64,000 nucleotides of DNA, taken from the NCBI RefSeq assembly GCF_021605415.1, contig NZ_WKEQ01000011.1, positions 1 to 64,000 on the forward strand, read 5' to 3'. Positions 49,362-60,476 of this stretch are shown piece by piece. The number at the start of each line of letters is the position of its first letter. The stretch's first letter is position 1. This DNA comes from Pseudomonas syringae. GTDB taxonomy: Bacteria; Pseudomonadota; Gammaproteobacteria; Pseudomonadales; Pseudomonadaceae. Made by a program: the position numbers and the translations under genes. The notes beneath the pieces were generated by a model. It was not told the DNA's origin and did not search any database. It was given only the letters and a program-made list of their open reading frames with translations.

Positions 49362-50741
49362 TCAATCCAGTAAAGAAAGGGTGACAGGCGTCAGGTGATT
49401 GTCCTCGACGCGCACTTGCAGTTCGCCTTCGCCCAGTTTGGCCTTGAGGCGCTGGCCGGTGTGGGTCTGCGCGGCATTGCGGATCGCATGACCGCGTTCG
49501 TCGAGCAGAATGCTGTAGCCACGGCCGAGGGTTGCCAGCGGACTGACCACGTGCAGGGTTTGCATCTGGCTGAGCAGTTGCTGACGCCGACTTTTCAATC
49601 CTTCGCGCATGGCCCGAGGCAAGCGTTCGGCGAGGCTGTCGAGACGCTGGCGCAGCAATGCCAGATGGCGTCCCGGATGTTGGCCGGCGAGGCGGGTTTC
49701 CAGGCGGATCAGACGTTCGCGGCGGGTATTAAGGCTGCGCTCGAACGCACGGCGCATGCGCATGTCCAGATCATCCAGACGCTGGGCTTGCTGGCGCAGA
49801 CGCTCACCGGGATGGCGCAAGCGGCGGGAGATGCCTTCCAGCCGCAGACGATCGCGCATTAAGCGGTCACGCATGCGCATGACGAGGCGGCGATGCAGGC
49901 TTTCGACCCGACGCACCAGATCGCTGGAGTCGGGGGCGAGCAATTCGGCGGCGGCAGACGGCGTAGGGGCGCGGACGTCGGCGACAAAATCGCTGATCGA
50001 TACATCGGTTTCATGACCGACGGCGCTGACAATCGGCGTCACGCAGGCATCGACGGCGCGGGCCACGGCTTCTTCGTTGAAGCACCAGAGGTCTTCCAGC
50101 GAGCCGCCGCCCCGGGCAAGAATCAGCGCATCGAAACCGCGCGCATCGGCGAGTTTCAAGGCGCGGACGATTTGCGCGGTGGCTTCGCGGCCCTGCACGG
50201 CAGTCGGAATCAGGGTCAGTTGCACCTGCGGCGCACGGCGGCGGAACACGCTGATAATGTCGCGGATCACCGCGCCGGTCGGCGAACTGATGATGCCGAT
50301 GCGTTGCGGATGGGCCGGTAGCGGCACCTTACGGTCGGCGCTGAACAGGCCTTCGGCGCTGAGCTTTTCCTTCAGCGCATCGAAGGCCAGGCGCAGGGCA
50401 CCGTCGCCGGCCGGCTCTACGGTGTCGAGAATCAGTTGGTAGTCACCACGGCCTTCGAACAGCGACACCTTGCCACGCACTTTCACTGCCAGGCCGTCCT
50501 TCAATGCCTGGCGCACGCGCGCCGCGTTCTGGCGGAACAGCGCGCAACGCACCTGAGCGCCGCTGTCCTTGAGGGTGAAATAGACGTGGCCGGACGCCGG
50601 ACGGGCGAGGTTGGATATTTCGCCTTCGACCCAGATGTTGCTGAACACGTCTTCCAGCAACACCCGCGCGCGGCCATTGAGCTGGCTGACGGTGAGGACT
50701 TCGCGGTCGAGGCCGAGTCTTGCAAAGGGATCTTTAATCAT
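49362..50741 (-). CDS. xseA: Exodeoxyribonuclease VII large subunit
   Basis: XseA is the catalytic subunit of single-strand-specific exonuclease VII. The 459-residue protein has the N-terminal OB fold (TVSQLNGRARVLLEDVFSNIWVEGEISN), the nuclease core with GIISSPTGAVIRDI, ILARGGGSLEDLWCFNEE and VGHETDVSISDFVAD, and a long C-terminal coiled coil rich in arginine. The start at 50741 (MIKDPFARL) gives the family length. xseB is not in this window. Confidence 0.96.
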   Translation of the reverse strand: MIKDPFARLGLDREVLTVSQLNGRARVLLEDVFSNIWVEGEISNLARPASGHVYFTLKDSGAQVRCALFRQNAARVRQALKDGLAVKVRGKVSLFEGRGDYQLILDTVEPAGDGALRLAFDALKEKLSAEGLFSADRKVPLPAHPQRIGIISSPTGAVIRDIISVFRRRAPQVQLTLIPTAVQGREATAQIVRALKLADARGFDALILARGGGSLEDLWCFNEEAVARAVDACVTPIVSAVGHETDVSISDFVADVRAPTPSAAAELLAPDSSDLVRRVESLHRRLVMRMRDRLMRDRLRLEGISRRLRHPGERLRQQAQRLDDLDMRMRRAFERSLNTRRERLIRLETRLAGQHPGRHLALLRQRLDSLAERLPRAMREGLKSRRQQLLSQMQTLHVVSPLATLGRGYSILLDERGHAIRNAAQTHTGQRLKAKLGEGELQVRVEDNHLTPVTLSLLD

Positions 50742-50930
50742 GGGGCGCAGTTTAAAGCTAATTCCCGGAGCAATACACGGCGGCTCCACATGGGCGCGTG
50801 TTTATTCAAGAATGTGCGCGTATGAATGTGTTGGATTCAGCACTTGACCGGATCTCGTCAGGGACTAAGCTGCCGCCCTTTAGGGCCTCTTCGCGAGCAG
50901 GCGTCAGAAGCCATACCGCAGGACTTTTCC

Positions 50931-51479
50931 ATGAATTCCCAAAGCATCATCGTCCCGAAAATCTCCAACCTGCCGGTGCACGAACCCCGGGCCCGGGCGA
51001 TCCTGCGCTGGCTGGTGCGCAAGAACATCGTCCAGGAAGAACTGACCACCTGCGGTCGCACCGGCAACCGTATGGCTTACGCCATCGCCGACGGTGCCCG
51101 CGCCGTGGTGCTGCACCCCGAGGCGCTGCCATTTGGCGAGCCGGTCAATGGGTTGGAGATCATTACCAAACGCTGCATCTATACGCCAGCCAAGGGGTTC
51201 CTTGAAGAAGCCGGATGCGCCGAATGCCGTAAAGAAGTCGGTGAGGCACTGTTCGAAAGCCTGGAAGACTGGATGCCGGCGCGTACCGATAACTTTACGT
51301 GCCCGGAATGTGGCCACGAAGACGACATAAATGGCTTCCTGTTCCTGCAGCCGTGCGGCTTTTCAAACCTGGGGTTCATTTTCAACAACTGGCTGGAAGC
51401 AGGGTTCAAGCAAAGCTTTATCGACGAGTTTGCCGATTGGCTGGATCAGCCGGTGAGCTGGGTCAAAGTCGAACTGTAG
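50931..51479 (+). CDS. Uncharacterised protein with a zinc-ribbon-like Cys pattern
   Basis: This 182-residue cytoplasmic protein has a four-cysteine pattern, CAEC (about 99-102) and CPECGHEDD (about 125-133), that looks like a zinc ribbon. A C-terminal part is rich in aromatics (GFIFNNWLEAGFKQSFIDEFADWLDQPVSWVKVEL region). The start at 50931 is chosen from the conserved-looking MNSQSIIVPKI. Relatives in Pseudomonas are often labelled sugar ABC transporter ATPase, but there is no Walker motif here. The function is unknown. Confidence 0.8.
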   Translation: MNSQSIIVPKISNLPVHEPRARAILRWLVRKNIVQEELTTCGRTGNRMAYAIADGARAVVLHPEALPFGEPVNGLEIITKRCIYTPAKGFLEEAGCAECRKEVGEALFESLEDWMPARTDNFTCPECGHEDDINGFLFLQPCGFSNLGFIFNNWLEAGFKQSFIDEFADWLDQPVSWVKVEL

Positions 51480-51503
51480 GAGCAGCCTGCTGCAGCTCCT
51501 ACA
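51475..51503. repeat. REP-like hairpin over the stop codon of the zinc-ribbon gene
   Basis: TGTAGGAGC pairs with GCTCCTACA around an inner CAGC/GCTG-type loop. The TAG stop codon at 51477-51479 is part of the stem. A short A-run follows; it may double as a weak terminator. Confidence 0.65.
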
Positions 51504-51543
51504 AAAAGCCCGGATTCCCGTATATCAGGCGCGCCAATAATAG

Positions 51544-53091
<1,548 letters not shown>

Positions 53092-53097
53092 AGCCGA

Positions 53098-53205
53098 CAG
53101 CTATAAGCCACAAGCTAAGAGCTGCAAGCGGTACTGCGTTTACGCAGCTACCGCCCAGCTTCCGACTACTTGCAGCTTGCAGCTTGAAGCTCGCAACTGC
53201 TTTTT
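53098..53205. repeat. Heptad AGCT repeats between guaB and guaA
   Basis: Two blocks with a 7-base period occur: CAGCTAT, AAGCCAC, AAGCTAA, GAGCTGC, AAGCGGT at the left, and AGCTTGC, AGCTTGA, AGCTCGC, AACTGCT at the right. They occupy nearly the whole spacer ahead of guaA. Confidence 0.72.
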
Positions 53206-53217
53206 GAGTTTTTTTCC

Positions 53218-54795
53218 ATGGCCCTCGACATTCACGCTCACCGCATCCTGATCCTCGACTTCGGTTCCCAGTACACCCAACTGATCGCCCGCCGCGTGCG
53301 TGAGATCGGTGTGTATTGCGAACTGCACCCGTTCGACATGGATGACGAAGCGATCCGCGAATTCGCGCCAAAAGGCATCATCCTCGCCGGTGGCCCCGAG
53401 TCCGTGCACGAAGCCAACAGCCCGCGCTGCCCGCAAGCGGTGTTTGACCTGGGTGTACCGGTCTTCGGTATCTGCTACGGCATGCAGACCATGGCTGAAC
53501 AGCTGGGTGGCAAGGTCGAAGGCTCCGAGCTGCGTGAGTTCGGTTACGCCCGTGTGGATGTGGTCGGCAAGAGCCGCCTGCTCGACGGCATCGAAGACCA
53601 CATCGACGCCGATGGCCTGTTCGGCCTCGACGTCTGGATGAGCCACGGTGACAAGGTCACCAAGATGCCGGAAGACTTCCACATTCTGGCCAGCACCCCG
53701 AGCTGCCCGATTGCCGGCATGTTCAACGACGATCGCGGCTACTACGGCGTGCAGTTCCACCCGGAAGTGACCCACACCAAGCAGGGCGGTCGCATCCTGT
53801 CGCGCTTCATCCTCGACATCTGCGGTTGCGAAGCGCTGTGGACACCGTCGAAGATTGCTGAAGACGCCATCGCTCAGGTTCGCGCTCAGGTCGGCACCGA
53901 CAACGTGCTGCTGGGCTTGTCCGGCGGCGTTGACTCCTCGGTGGTTGCGGCGCTGCTGCACAAAGCCATCGGTGATCAGCTGACGTGCGTGTTCGTCGAC
54001 AACGGCCTGCTGCGTCTGCACGAAGGCGAGCAAGTGATGGCCATGTTCGCCGAGAACATGGGCGTCAAGGTGATCCGCGCCAACGCTGAAGAGCAGTTCC
54101 TGAACAACCTGGCTGGCGAAAGCGATCCAGAGAAGAAGCGCAAGATTATCGGCCGTACCTTCATCGACGTATTCGATGCTCAGTCGAGCAAACTGGACAA
54201 TATCAAGTACCTCGCTCAGGGCACCATCTACCCGGACGTGATCGAGTCGGCTGGCGCGAAAAGCGGCAAGGCTCACGTGATCAAGTCGCACCACAACGTG
54301 GGTGGCCTGCCGGAAGAGATGAATCTGAAACTGGTCGAGCCTCTGCGCGAACTGTTCAAGGACGAAGTCCGTCGTCTGGGCCTGGAACTGGGTCTGCCCT
54401 ACGACATGGTCTACCGTCACCCGTTCCCGGGCCCGGGTCTGGGCGTGCGCATCCTCGGTGAAGTGAAGAAGGAATACGCCGACCTGCTGCGTCGTGCCGA
54501 CCACATCTTCATCGAAGAACTGCGCAAGGCCGACTGGTATCACAAAGTCAGCCAAGCGTTCGTGGTGTTCCAGCCGGTGAAATCGGTGGGCGTAGTCGGT
54601 GATGGCCGTCGTTACGCCTGGGTCGTGGCCCTGCGTGCCGTGGAAACCATCGACTTCATGACCGCGCGTTGGGCGCACCTGCCTTACGAACTGCTGGAAA
54701 CCGTTTCTGGTCGCATCATCAATGAAATCGAAGGCATTTCCCGCGTCACTTACGACGTGTCGAGCAAGCCACCGGCGACCATTGAGTGGGAGTGA
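53218..54795 (+). CDS. guaA: GMP synthase (glutamine-hydrolysing)
   Basis: GuaA aminates XMP to GMP. The 525-residue protein has an N-terminal class I glutamine amidotransferase with the catalytic cysteine in GICYGMQ and His in FHPEVTHT, the ATP pyrophosphatase P-loop [11 protein letters not shown], and a C-terminal dimerisation domain ending STIEWE-like (PPATIEWE). It follows guaB, and the terminator at 54831 closes the operon. Confidence 0.98.
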   Translation: MALDIHAHRILILDFGSQYTQLIARRVREIGVYCELHPFDMDDEAIREFAPKGIILAGGPESVHEANSPRCPQAVFDLGVPVFGICYGMQTMAEQLGGKVEGSELREFGYARVDVVGKSRLLDGIEDHIDADGLFGLDVWMSHGDKVTKMPEDFHILASTPSCPIAGMFNDDRGYYGVQFHPEVTHTKQGGRILSRFILDICGCEALWTPSKIAEDAIAQVRAQVGTDNVLLGLSGGVDSSVVAALLHKAIGDQLTCVFVDNGLLRLHEGEQVMAMFAENMGVKVIRANAEEQFLNNLAGESDPEKKRKIIGRTFIDVFDAQSSKLDNIKYLAQGTIYPDVIESAGAKSGKAHVIKSHHNVGGLPEEMNLKLVEPLRELFKDEVRRLGLELGLPYDMVYRHPFPGPGLGVRILGEVKKEYADLLRRADHIFIEELRKADWYHKVSQAFVVFQPVKSVGVVGDGRRYAWVVALRAVETIDFMTARWAHLPYELLETVSGRIINEIEGISRVTYDVSSKPPATIEWE

Positions 54796-54830
54796 TCCCA
54801 CCGCTCATCAATGCCCGGCATTGAATGACT

Positions 54831-54860
54831 TAAAAACCCTGGCGCAAGCCGGGGTTTTTT
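54831..54860 (+). terminator. Terminator after guaA
   Basis: AAAAACCC-TGGC and GCC-GGGGTTTTTT pair around GCAA. It is a good intrinsic terminator 36 bases after the guaA stop. Confidence 0.88.
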
Positions 54861-54884
54861 CGTTCTGGCTGCCTTCAATTCATT

Positions 54885-57800
54885 TCAAGCGGGGAACCGG
54901 GATTGCATCGACATGCCCATCTTGTTCAGCCCCTGAGCCAATTCTTCAAGGCTGGCGAACGGCACGTCGTTCATGCTCGGCCATTGTTGGCGGTGAATGG
55001 TGAAGTGATCATCGGCGAGTTGTTGCACCTGCGTACGTATCAGCTGGCCCAGTCTGTTGCGGTGCACCAGCGTGTAGGCTTCGCCGTTTTTCTCGAAAAT
55101 GTACATGGCCTGGCGATACAGCAGTTTCCTCAGCTTTACTTCATTCCAGGTCACGGGCGGCGCTTCCATCCGCAAGCGCAAGTCGGCGTAAAGGGTTTCC
55201 TCAGTTCCGCGCATCAGGTCGGCATTCGCAAACGGGCCGCGATCTACCTCTATGCCTGGGTCGATATCCACCCCGGTCTCCTCCCCTGGATTGACTTCTT
55301 CAATCCGCAGACCGATCCCGCCTTCTGTTTCGCTGACGCCTGCGAGGCCACGAAACGTGTTGGTGTTTTCGGGAAGGGTCAGTACGACCCAGCGCGCGGG
55401 ATTGTTCAGCGTTCGATCCATGAAGTGGATTTCATGGGTCAGCAGATTGGCGATCATCTGCTCTTCAATCGCCGAATGAGGGATGGGGCTTTTATAGCTC
55501 GCCGCACAGTCCAGCGCCTGAATGCGGATACCATTTTGCTGCGCGGCCCTGACCAGGTTGAATTCATCAAATTGCCCGGCGGGATCGGTGCCCAAGCCGA
55601 TGAGATAGTTTTCCAGATCGTCAGACATGATCCCCGTGCCGAAATAGTCATTGAGTTCGCTTTGGGCAAAATCATTGAGCAAACGGCGCACGTAAATCGT
55701 TTTAACGTGCCGGGCCAGTGCCGGCATGTTTTCAATCAACAGGCGCATGCTGGTGATGCGGTTCAGGGTTTCACCCACCACCAGGCCTCGGGCGTTCGCA
55801 AAGATCCGGTCAATGAGTTCACCAATATCCATGGCCTGACTGATATCGGGAATCGGTGGGCGCGGCGGCAGATTGCTCCAGGGCAGGTTTCGATAAAACG
55901 TGCGTGAGGCACTGATCAGTGCTTCCCGGCTGCGCTGGAAATGGCGCGCGAACATGTTCTGCTCGGCTTGCGCACCTTCGCCTGCGTTGGGCGCCCATTG
56001 AGCGAAATCCTCGGGGAGATCGAGGGCCCATGTTTTCAGGGAAGATTTCAGTGCAGATGGCGCGTCGTAGGAGGTGGTCAGCAAGCGAACGGGTGAGCCT
56101 TGTGGCGGTGCCTGTGCCTCAAGCGGTGCGGGTTGCAGATTGTCCAGTTCGATACCTTCCGGCGCGCATTCCTTGCCGAAACATTGTCCTCCCCCCTTGA
56201 GCCTCAACGGTCGCATCCGTTCCCATTGACCTGCCGCATTCAGACGCACCGGCAATGAACTGACGAACTGATTGGGCCTGTCTGGATCAATGATTGCCCA
56301 GTAGCCGCGTTCTTCGGTCTCGGCGAAGTAGCGCACGTAATAAGGATCCTCATCGAGCAGAATCGCGTAGGGATAATCGCCCTGAAGGCGGTAAATGCCC
56401 CTGAATTTGCCCAGCGAGGTTTCCGGCACAAGGCCGTCGAGCATTTCGTTACACAGGTATTTGGAGGGTATGGAAGGAGGTCGGGCGATGTCCGATGCAA
56501 ACGGCGGGCGCTGGTCAATGCCGGGCGGTGTGAATTCAGGGTCGTCCGGCACGATTGCTGCCGGATCCTCCACCGATGCCGGCGGTTCGGAAGGTGACAG
56601 GCTTTCACTGTACTCGGCCATTTCAGCGGCTTCGGCGGCATCCACCTCGGCGCCGACGTCGCTGATCGGGCCCGTGCCATACAACGCCAGCGTATTGAAC
56701 AGCGTCTCGATGATGCCCCAGTTAATGGCGATCAACCCCGCGTGGCGTTCGTTGACGGTTTTACCGTTATAGGCCTGATCGATATTCAGACCCATCTTGG
56801 CGATGCCAGCGCAAATCAGCGGCAACGCAACCGGCCAGCCGATGGCGGCCATCGGGCCAAACACCCGGAGGCCGGCACTGAGGTAACCGATCCACAGTTT
56901 CTTGCGCAGATCGGCGTTCGACGTCAGCGACAGTTCGGCTTCGGCAAACATGGTGTGCCGGGTCGAGTCACGCAGCCAGGTGAAGGCATCGTTGCTCACG
57001 GCGGTGTTTGTCTGATTGATCATTCGATGGTTTGTGCGACCCCAGTCGCTGACCAACCGGTTCATCAAATCAGTGATGTTCTGTTCGATCTGGTGACAAT
57101 CATTCAGGGAGAAATGGCTGAGAAACGTTCTGCGCTGCGTGGCGTCATTCATCCTTTGCAGCATCCACCAATGCATGTCGGCCTCGGTTTCAAGCACCTG
57201 AAAAGCGGTCACTTCGCCGGGCAGGTAGATGATTTGTCGGCCCGAGGGCATGACGAATCGCAGCAGTCGGGTGGCCGTATGCCCGGCGATATCCACGGTG
57301 CGCACATTGCCGCTGACCGAATGACTGGAGCGCAGCATTTGCAAAGTGACCGGCCAGTTGAAGGGGCCGATAACCGTGTCGACGATTTGTTGATAGTCCT
57401 CACCGGTCAACTGCCCGTTGTCCAGAGCGCTGATCGCGCTGCTCAGAAAGTTACATTTCGTCAGCGTGCGGAAGTCATCGGCGTGAGTGTTCCAGAAACT
57501 GGCCAGGCGATCGTTGTAGAGCGTGCTGAAGTCGAGGCTCCAGAACGCCTTCAACACGTCGTTGCCATGCAGGCGCACTTCGTTGGTTTCATTGAAGGTG
57601 TCGTGGTTCGGGCCGGCCGAGTAAAAACCGCCATACAGATCGAGCAGGTCGGCATTGTCCTGGTCGGTCGCGCGGAAGCGGTGAATGACCAACTGCGTCA
57701 GGGTCAATGTTTCATAGGGCTTTTCCCGAACGTGCTCCCAGCCAGTGAAGGATTTCGTACTGCTCTGGGCAGCCTTGAACCGATGAAAAAAAACGTGATC

Positions 57801-57962
57801 CGGATCGAGATCGGGCAAACCCTGTTTTTTCAGCAAGTCGCGGGCGACATCGCGAGCGGTGTCTGAAAGCCCGGGGCAATATTCAATGACGGTGGCCGCG
57901 ATGGTCTTGAGTGCTGCCTTGTCAGCCACATTGGGCAGCGGTCGGTCTAGAAGTGCGTTCAT
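54885..57962 (-). CDS. Large toxin-like protein (dermonecrotic-toxin/DUF6543 type)
   Basis: This 1,025-residue protein starts at the ATG 57962 behind GGAGA. The first 330 residues resemble the N-terminal domain of large Pseudomonas proteins annotated as dermonecrotic toxin domain (DUF6543). A hydrophobic stretch at about 350-430 (GLRVFGPMAAIGWPVALPLICAGIAKMGL area) could insert into membranes. A Pro/Glu-rich linker follows, then a C-terminal domain (about 690-860) resembling the TIKI/ChaN-like domain of related toxins: GETLNRITSMRLLIENM and ALDCAASY. The usual acidic and His residues of that motif appear changed. There is no signal peptide, so export would need another system. The target is unknown and no immunity gene is evident. 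Confidence 0.7.
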   Translation of the reverse strand: MNALLDRPLPNVADKAALKTIAATVIEYCPGLSDTARDVARDLLKKQGLPDLDPDHVFFHRFKAAQSSTKSFTGWEHVREKPYETLTLTQLVIHRFRATDQDNADLLDLYGGFYSAGPNHDTFNETNEVRLHGNDVLKAFWSLDFSTLYNDRLASFWNTHADDFRTLTKCNFLSSAISALDNGQLTGEDYQQIVDTVIGPFNWPVTLQMLRSSHSVSGNVRTVDIAGHTATRLLRFVMPSGRQIIYLPGEVTAFQVLETEADMHWWMLQRMNDATQRRTFLSHFSLNDCHQIEQNITDLMNRLVSDWGRTNHRMINQTNTAVSNDAFTWLRDSTRHTMFAEAELSLTSNADLRKKLWIGYLSAGLRVFGPMAAIGWPVALPLICAGIAKMGLNIDQAYNGKTVNERHAGLIAINWGIIETLFNTLALYGTGPISDVGAEVDAAEAAEMAEYSESLSPSEPPASVEDPAAIVPDDPEFTPPGIDQRPPFASDIARPPSIPSKYLCNEMLDGLVPETSLGKFRGIYRLQGDYPYAILLDEDPYYVRYFAETEERGYWAIIDPDRPNQFVSSLPVRLNAAGQWERMRPLRLKGGGQCFGKECAPEGIELDNLQPAPLEAQAPPQGSPVRLLTTSYDAPSALKSSLKTWALDLPEDFAQWAPNAGEGAQAEQNMFARHFQRSREALISASRTFYRNLPWSNLPPRPPIPDISQAMDIGELIDRIFANARGLVVGETLNRITSMRLLIENMPALARHVKTIYVRRLLNDFAQSELNDYFGTGIMSDDLENYLIGLGTDPAGQFDEFNLVRAAQQNGIRIQALDCAASYKSPIPHSAIEEQMIANLLTHEIHFMDRTLNNPARWVVLTLPENTNTFRGLAGVSETEGGIGLRIEEVNPGEETGVDIDPGIEVDRGPFANADLMRGTEETLYADLRLRMEAPPVTWNEVKLRKLLYRQAMYIFEKNGEAYTLVHRNRLGQLIRTQVQQLADDHFTIHRQQWPSMNDVPFASLEELAQGLNKMGMSMQSRFPA

Positions 57963-58117
57963 GGTTTCTCCATCCTTGAGAGTCGGGCGGTGAGCATTGC
58001 GCACTCGCTCGATGGACGGGCACTACATATGTACCACTTAATCGCCCCGAAACCGTGGTAGGGCTGCGTCATCCGCCGCGCTGCCTGATCGATGAAAGGA
58101 AAAACCTGGCAGAGGTG

Positions 58118-60190
58118 TTAGAGATACTGTGATCGAATCAGATCCGTATCAAACGGTGTTATCCCTTGATCTGACGCGAACACGGTCTGTGCCAGCCGCG
58201 GCGAAGCCACTCGTTCTCCTCGTGCTCGAACGTGTAGATCGAATAGCGTCTCCAGATCGGGTCGTGGTGTATGGATCAAAGCCCGCAGCATGAGCGATAC
58301 CCCACTGAGATTGTTATCAACGTTGTTCCAGTAGGGAGATGAAGTGAGGCCTAGATCGGCCCAAATCACGCATCTCTGCTGCAGATCCATCACGAATGGC
58401 AGGCAAATCTGTGTGTCTGAGGCAATATCGATGCGGTCGAACACGGATCTCGGTTCGAACACTTCACCCGATGCGGTGTCGGCGCGGGCCATCCAACCGG
58501 CGAAGCACTCTGGAAGATCGCAGTACGGTTGCATCGTGAAAGCGTTGATCGAGGTGACGACGTAGCGGATACCCTTCTTCGCAAGGACATCAAGATCCAG
58601 GTCGATGAACTCCGAAGCGCCGTCGGGCGCATCGACAATGTCGCCGCTGTGGTAGCCGCCGAAGCCCTTCAGGTTGTAATACGCGACCGTTTGCATGAAT
58701 ACGAAGTTGCCGTCAAAAAATGCGGCGGACAAGTCGATGTCGGTGCGTTCCTGACCGTTCTTCCACCACAGAAACAGGCGAATAAAGCGTGTGTCGGGCA
58801 GTGGCAACCGACTGCCCCGCACCAGCGTACGCAGCGACTTCGATGAGGCACGCTGGGCCAGCGGTACCCTGTAATCGCGCAATTGCGGATCGATGTAACA
58901 ACGGCCTAGCGGTGGCAGCGACGCAAACCGCGTTACGAGCGCGTCCTCGCAAATACGGGCCGCACGCGCCAATACGTCGGAGGCCAGAGGTTCGCGCCGA
59001 TCCTTGATGCCATAAACCTTCGCCAATGAACCTTTTGGTGTGAATGCCCGCAATGGCAAGGGACGTGGTGCATGAAGCTGGGCCAGTAATTGCAGCAGGA
59101 CAGGTGAGGCTACTTCTGCCGCAACGGCCTCGAACGCGTCGAGGACCGAATGCGGTTCTGTCGCGCGCCGCAAGGTGACGTCCAGCCGTCGTGCGAACTC
59201 GCCAGGACGGCTTTTCAGCAGGGGAGTGAGCGCTGCGATATTCCGCTGGGCGAGCAATGTTTCGACACTCGATGCAAATGAAGCTGGTGCTTCGTTTCGT
59301 CGGGCTGCGGTGATGGCCGCTAGTGCTCGGGGATACTTATCGGCATGCTCGCCCGGATGCAGTACTTCAGCCAGGCGTTTCCATCGCTCCGCATGGCGCA
59401 TTACATCTTCTGTAGCGCTGGGTATGTTATCGAGCAGACGTAACAGCAGACGGCGCATCGAGCGCTTCATCGCGGTGAAACGTGTCGACGCTGTGGTCAA
59501 TGACACATCGCCTCCATGCAACACGACCGCAAGGCGCAGGACGTCGGTCGCCGTTTCGACGTTTCGCTCCAGGAATGTGTCTACTTGCGAATCCTTGAGT
59601 ACGTGCCGGGCAAGTGCGCCGCCAACCAGTGCGCGAATTTCCCGGAACGGCACAGTTTCAGGCAGCAGACGGAATACATCGCTTTTGTACGTTCGAATAA
59701 ACCACACGACATCGGCCGCGTCCTGTTCAGAGAGCGAGGTGCGGGACGAAACCAGCGGTTCGAGCAGTGACTCGAAATCCGAGACGCTTCCCAGTTCAAT
59801 AACGCGAGATATGTAGCTGCCTTCAAGTAGCGCGGGGCGAGCACTTTCTGCCGGCGGCAGGCGCAGAAGCGTGAAGTAATGCGAGACGGCGTTGAGGTAG
59901 AGCTCGGCCTCCGAGGCCGCCAAAACCTGCTCTGGAAAGTCAGGGTAAAACGGCCGATGGTGCACATGGCCGCCAGTCTGCCGCCGGAGTACTCCGACAA
60001 CGGCGCGCAGCCACTGCTTGAGTTCTTCGGCGGACAACGTGCCGATTTGCTCAATCAGCGGCTCCGATAGCACGTATCGAAACGCGGTGACTTCTCGCAC
60101 AGCCGATGCGACTTGAGCGCGCGTGGCACCGCCTGTGCCGAATGGGACGAGAACCTTCATACGGCGACGCAGGAACAGCTCCTGATTCAT
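58118..60190 (-). CDS. Orphan TerD-associated-type protein
   Basis: This 690-residue protein starts at the ATG 60190 with an AAGGAG site 11 bases upstream. The N-terminal 450 residues are helical, Leu/Arg/Ala-rich repeats without a clear motif. The C-terminal 240 residues (from GSRLPLPDTRFIRLFLWWKNGQERTDIDLSAAF to the end) resemble the part related to TerD folds in the MXAN_6230/SCO0854-type proteins. These occur with tellurium-resistance genes, but this protein lacks their RING domain and no ter genes are nearby. A calcium-binding TerD site is not evident to me. It stands beside the toxin-like gene in an accessory patch. Confidence 0.6.
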   Translation of the reverse strand: MNQELFLRRRMKVLVPFGTGGATRAQVASAVREVTAFRYVLSEPLIEQIGTLSAEELKQWLRAVVGVLRRQTGGHVHHRPFYPDFPEQVLAASEAELYLNAVSHYFTLLRLPPAESARPALLEGSYISRVIELGSVSDFESLLEPLVSSRTSLSEQDAADVVWFIRTYKSDVFRLLPETVPFREIRALVGGALARHVLKDSQVDTFLERNVETATDVLRLAVVLHGGDVSLTTASTRFTAMKRSMRRLLLRLLDNIPSATEDVMRHAERWKRLAEVLHPGEHADKYPRALAAITAARRNEAPASFASSVETLLAQRNIAALTPLLKSRPGEFARRLDVTLRRATEPHSVLDAFEAVAAEVASPVLLQLLAQLHAPRPLPLRAFTPKGSLAKVYGIKDRREPLASDVLARAARICEDALVTRFASLPPLGRCYIDPQLRDYRVPLAQRASSKSLRTLVRGSRLPLPDTRFIRLFLWWKNGQERTDIDLSAAFFDGNFVFMQTVAYYNLKGFGGYHSGDIVDAPDGASEFIDLDLDVLAKKGIRYVVTSINAFTMQPYCDLPECFAGWMARADTASGEVFEPRSVFDRIDIASDTQICLPFVMDLQQRCVIWADLGLTSSPYWNNVDNNLSGVSLMLRALIHTPRPDLETLFDLHVRARGERVASPRLAQTVFASDQGITPFDTDLIRSQYL

Positions 60191-60252
60191 GCTTGTTGTT
60201 TCTCCTTGGTCGCCGTTTTGGATGACGCGCAGCATCGTGTTTACAGCTGATA

Positions 60253-60277
60253 TAAAAACGCCTGCGGGAAGCAGGCG
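60253..60277 (-). terminator. Terminator-like hairpin upstream of TerD-associated gene
   Basis: On the minus strand CGCCTGC-TTCCC-GCAGGCG is followed by TTTTTATAT. It lies 63 bases before the start of the 58118-60190 gene, with no gene between it and the divergent oxidase gene. It may be an attenuator in the leader of that gene, or a relic of a lost neighbour. Confidence 0.65.
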
Positions 60278-60476
60278 CGGTGTGGAGAGCGGAACCCCTA
60301 GTTCATAGAGGGTTAGAAGGAAGGTGTTCCATAGCCACGCCGGCATTCTACGAGACGTGGCGACTGCTCTACACGTTTTTTCATCGGGGATTCCTTACTG
60401 TTTCGTATCTGCAGGTGTATCGTATTCGCCTTTTGCGGGCTACTCGCCCGTTGCAGATGCAGAGGTAATCACGTTC

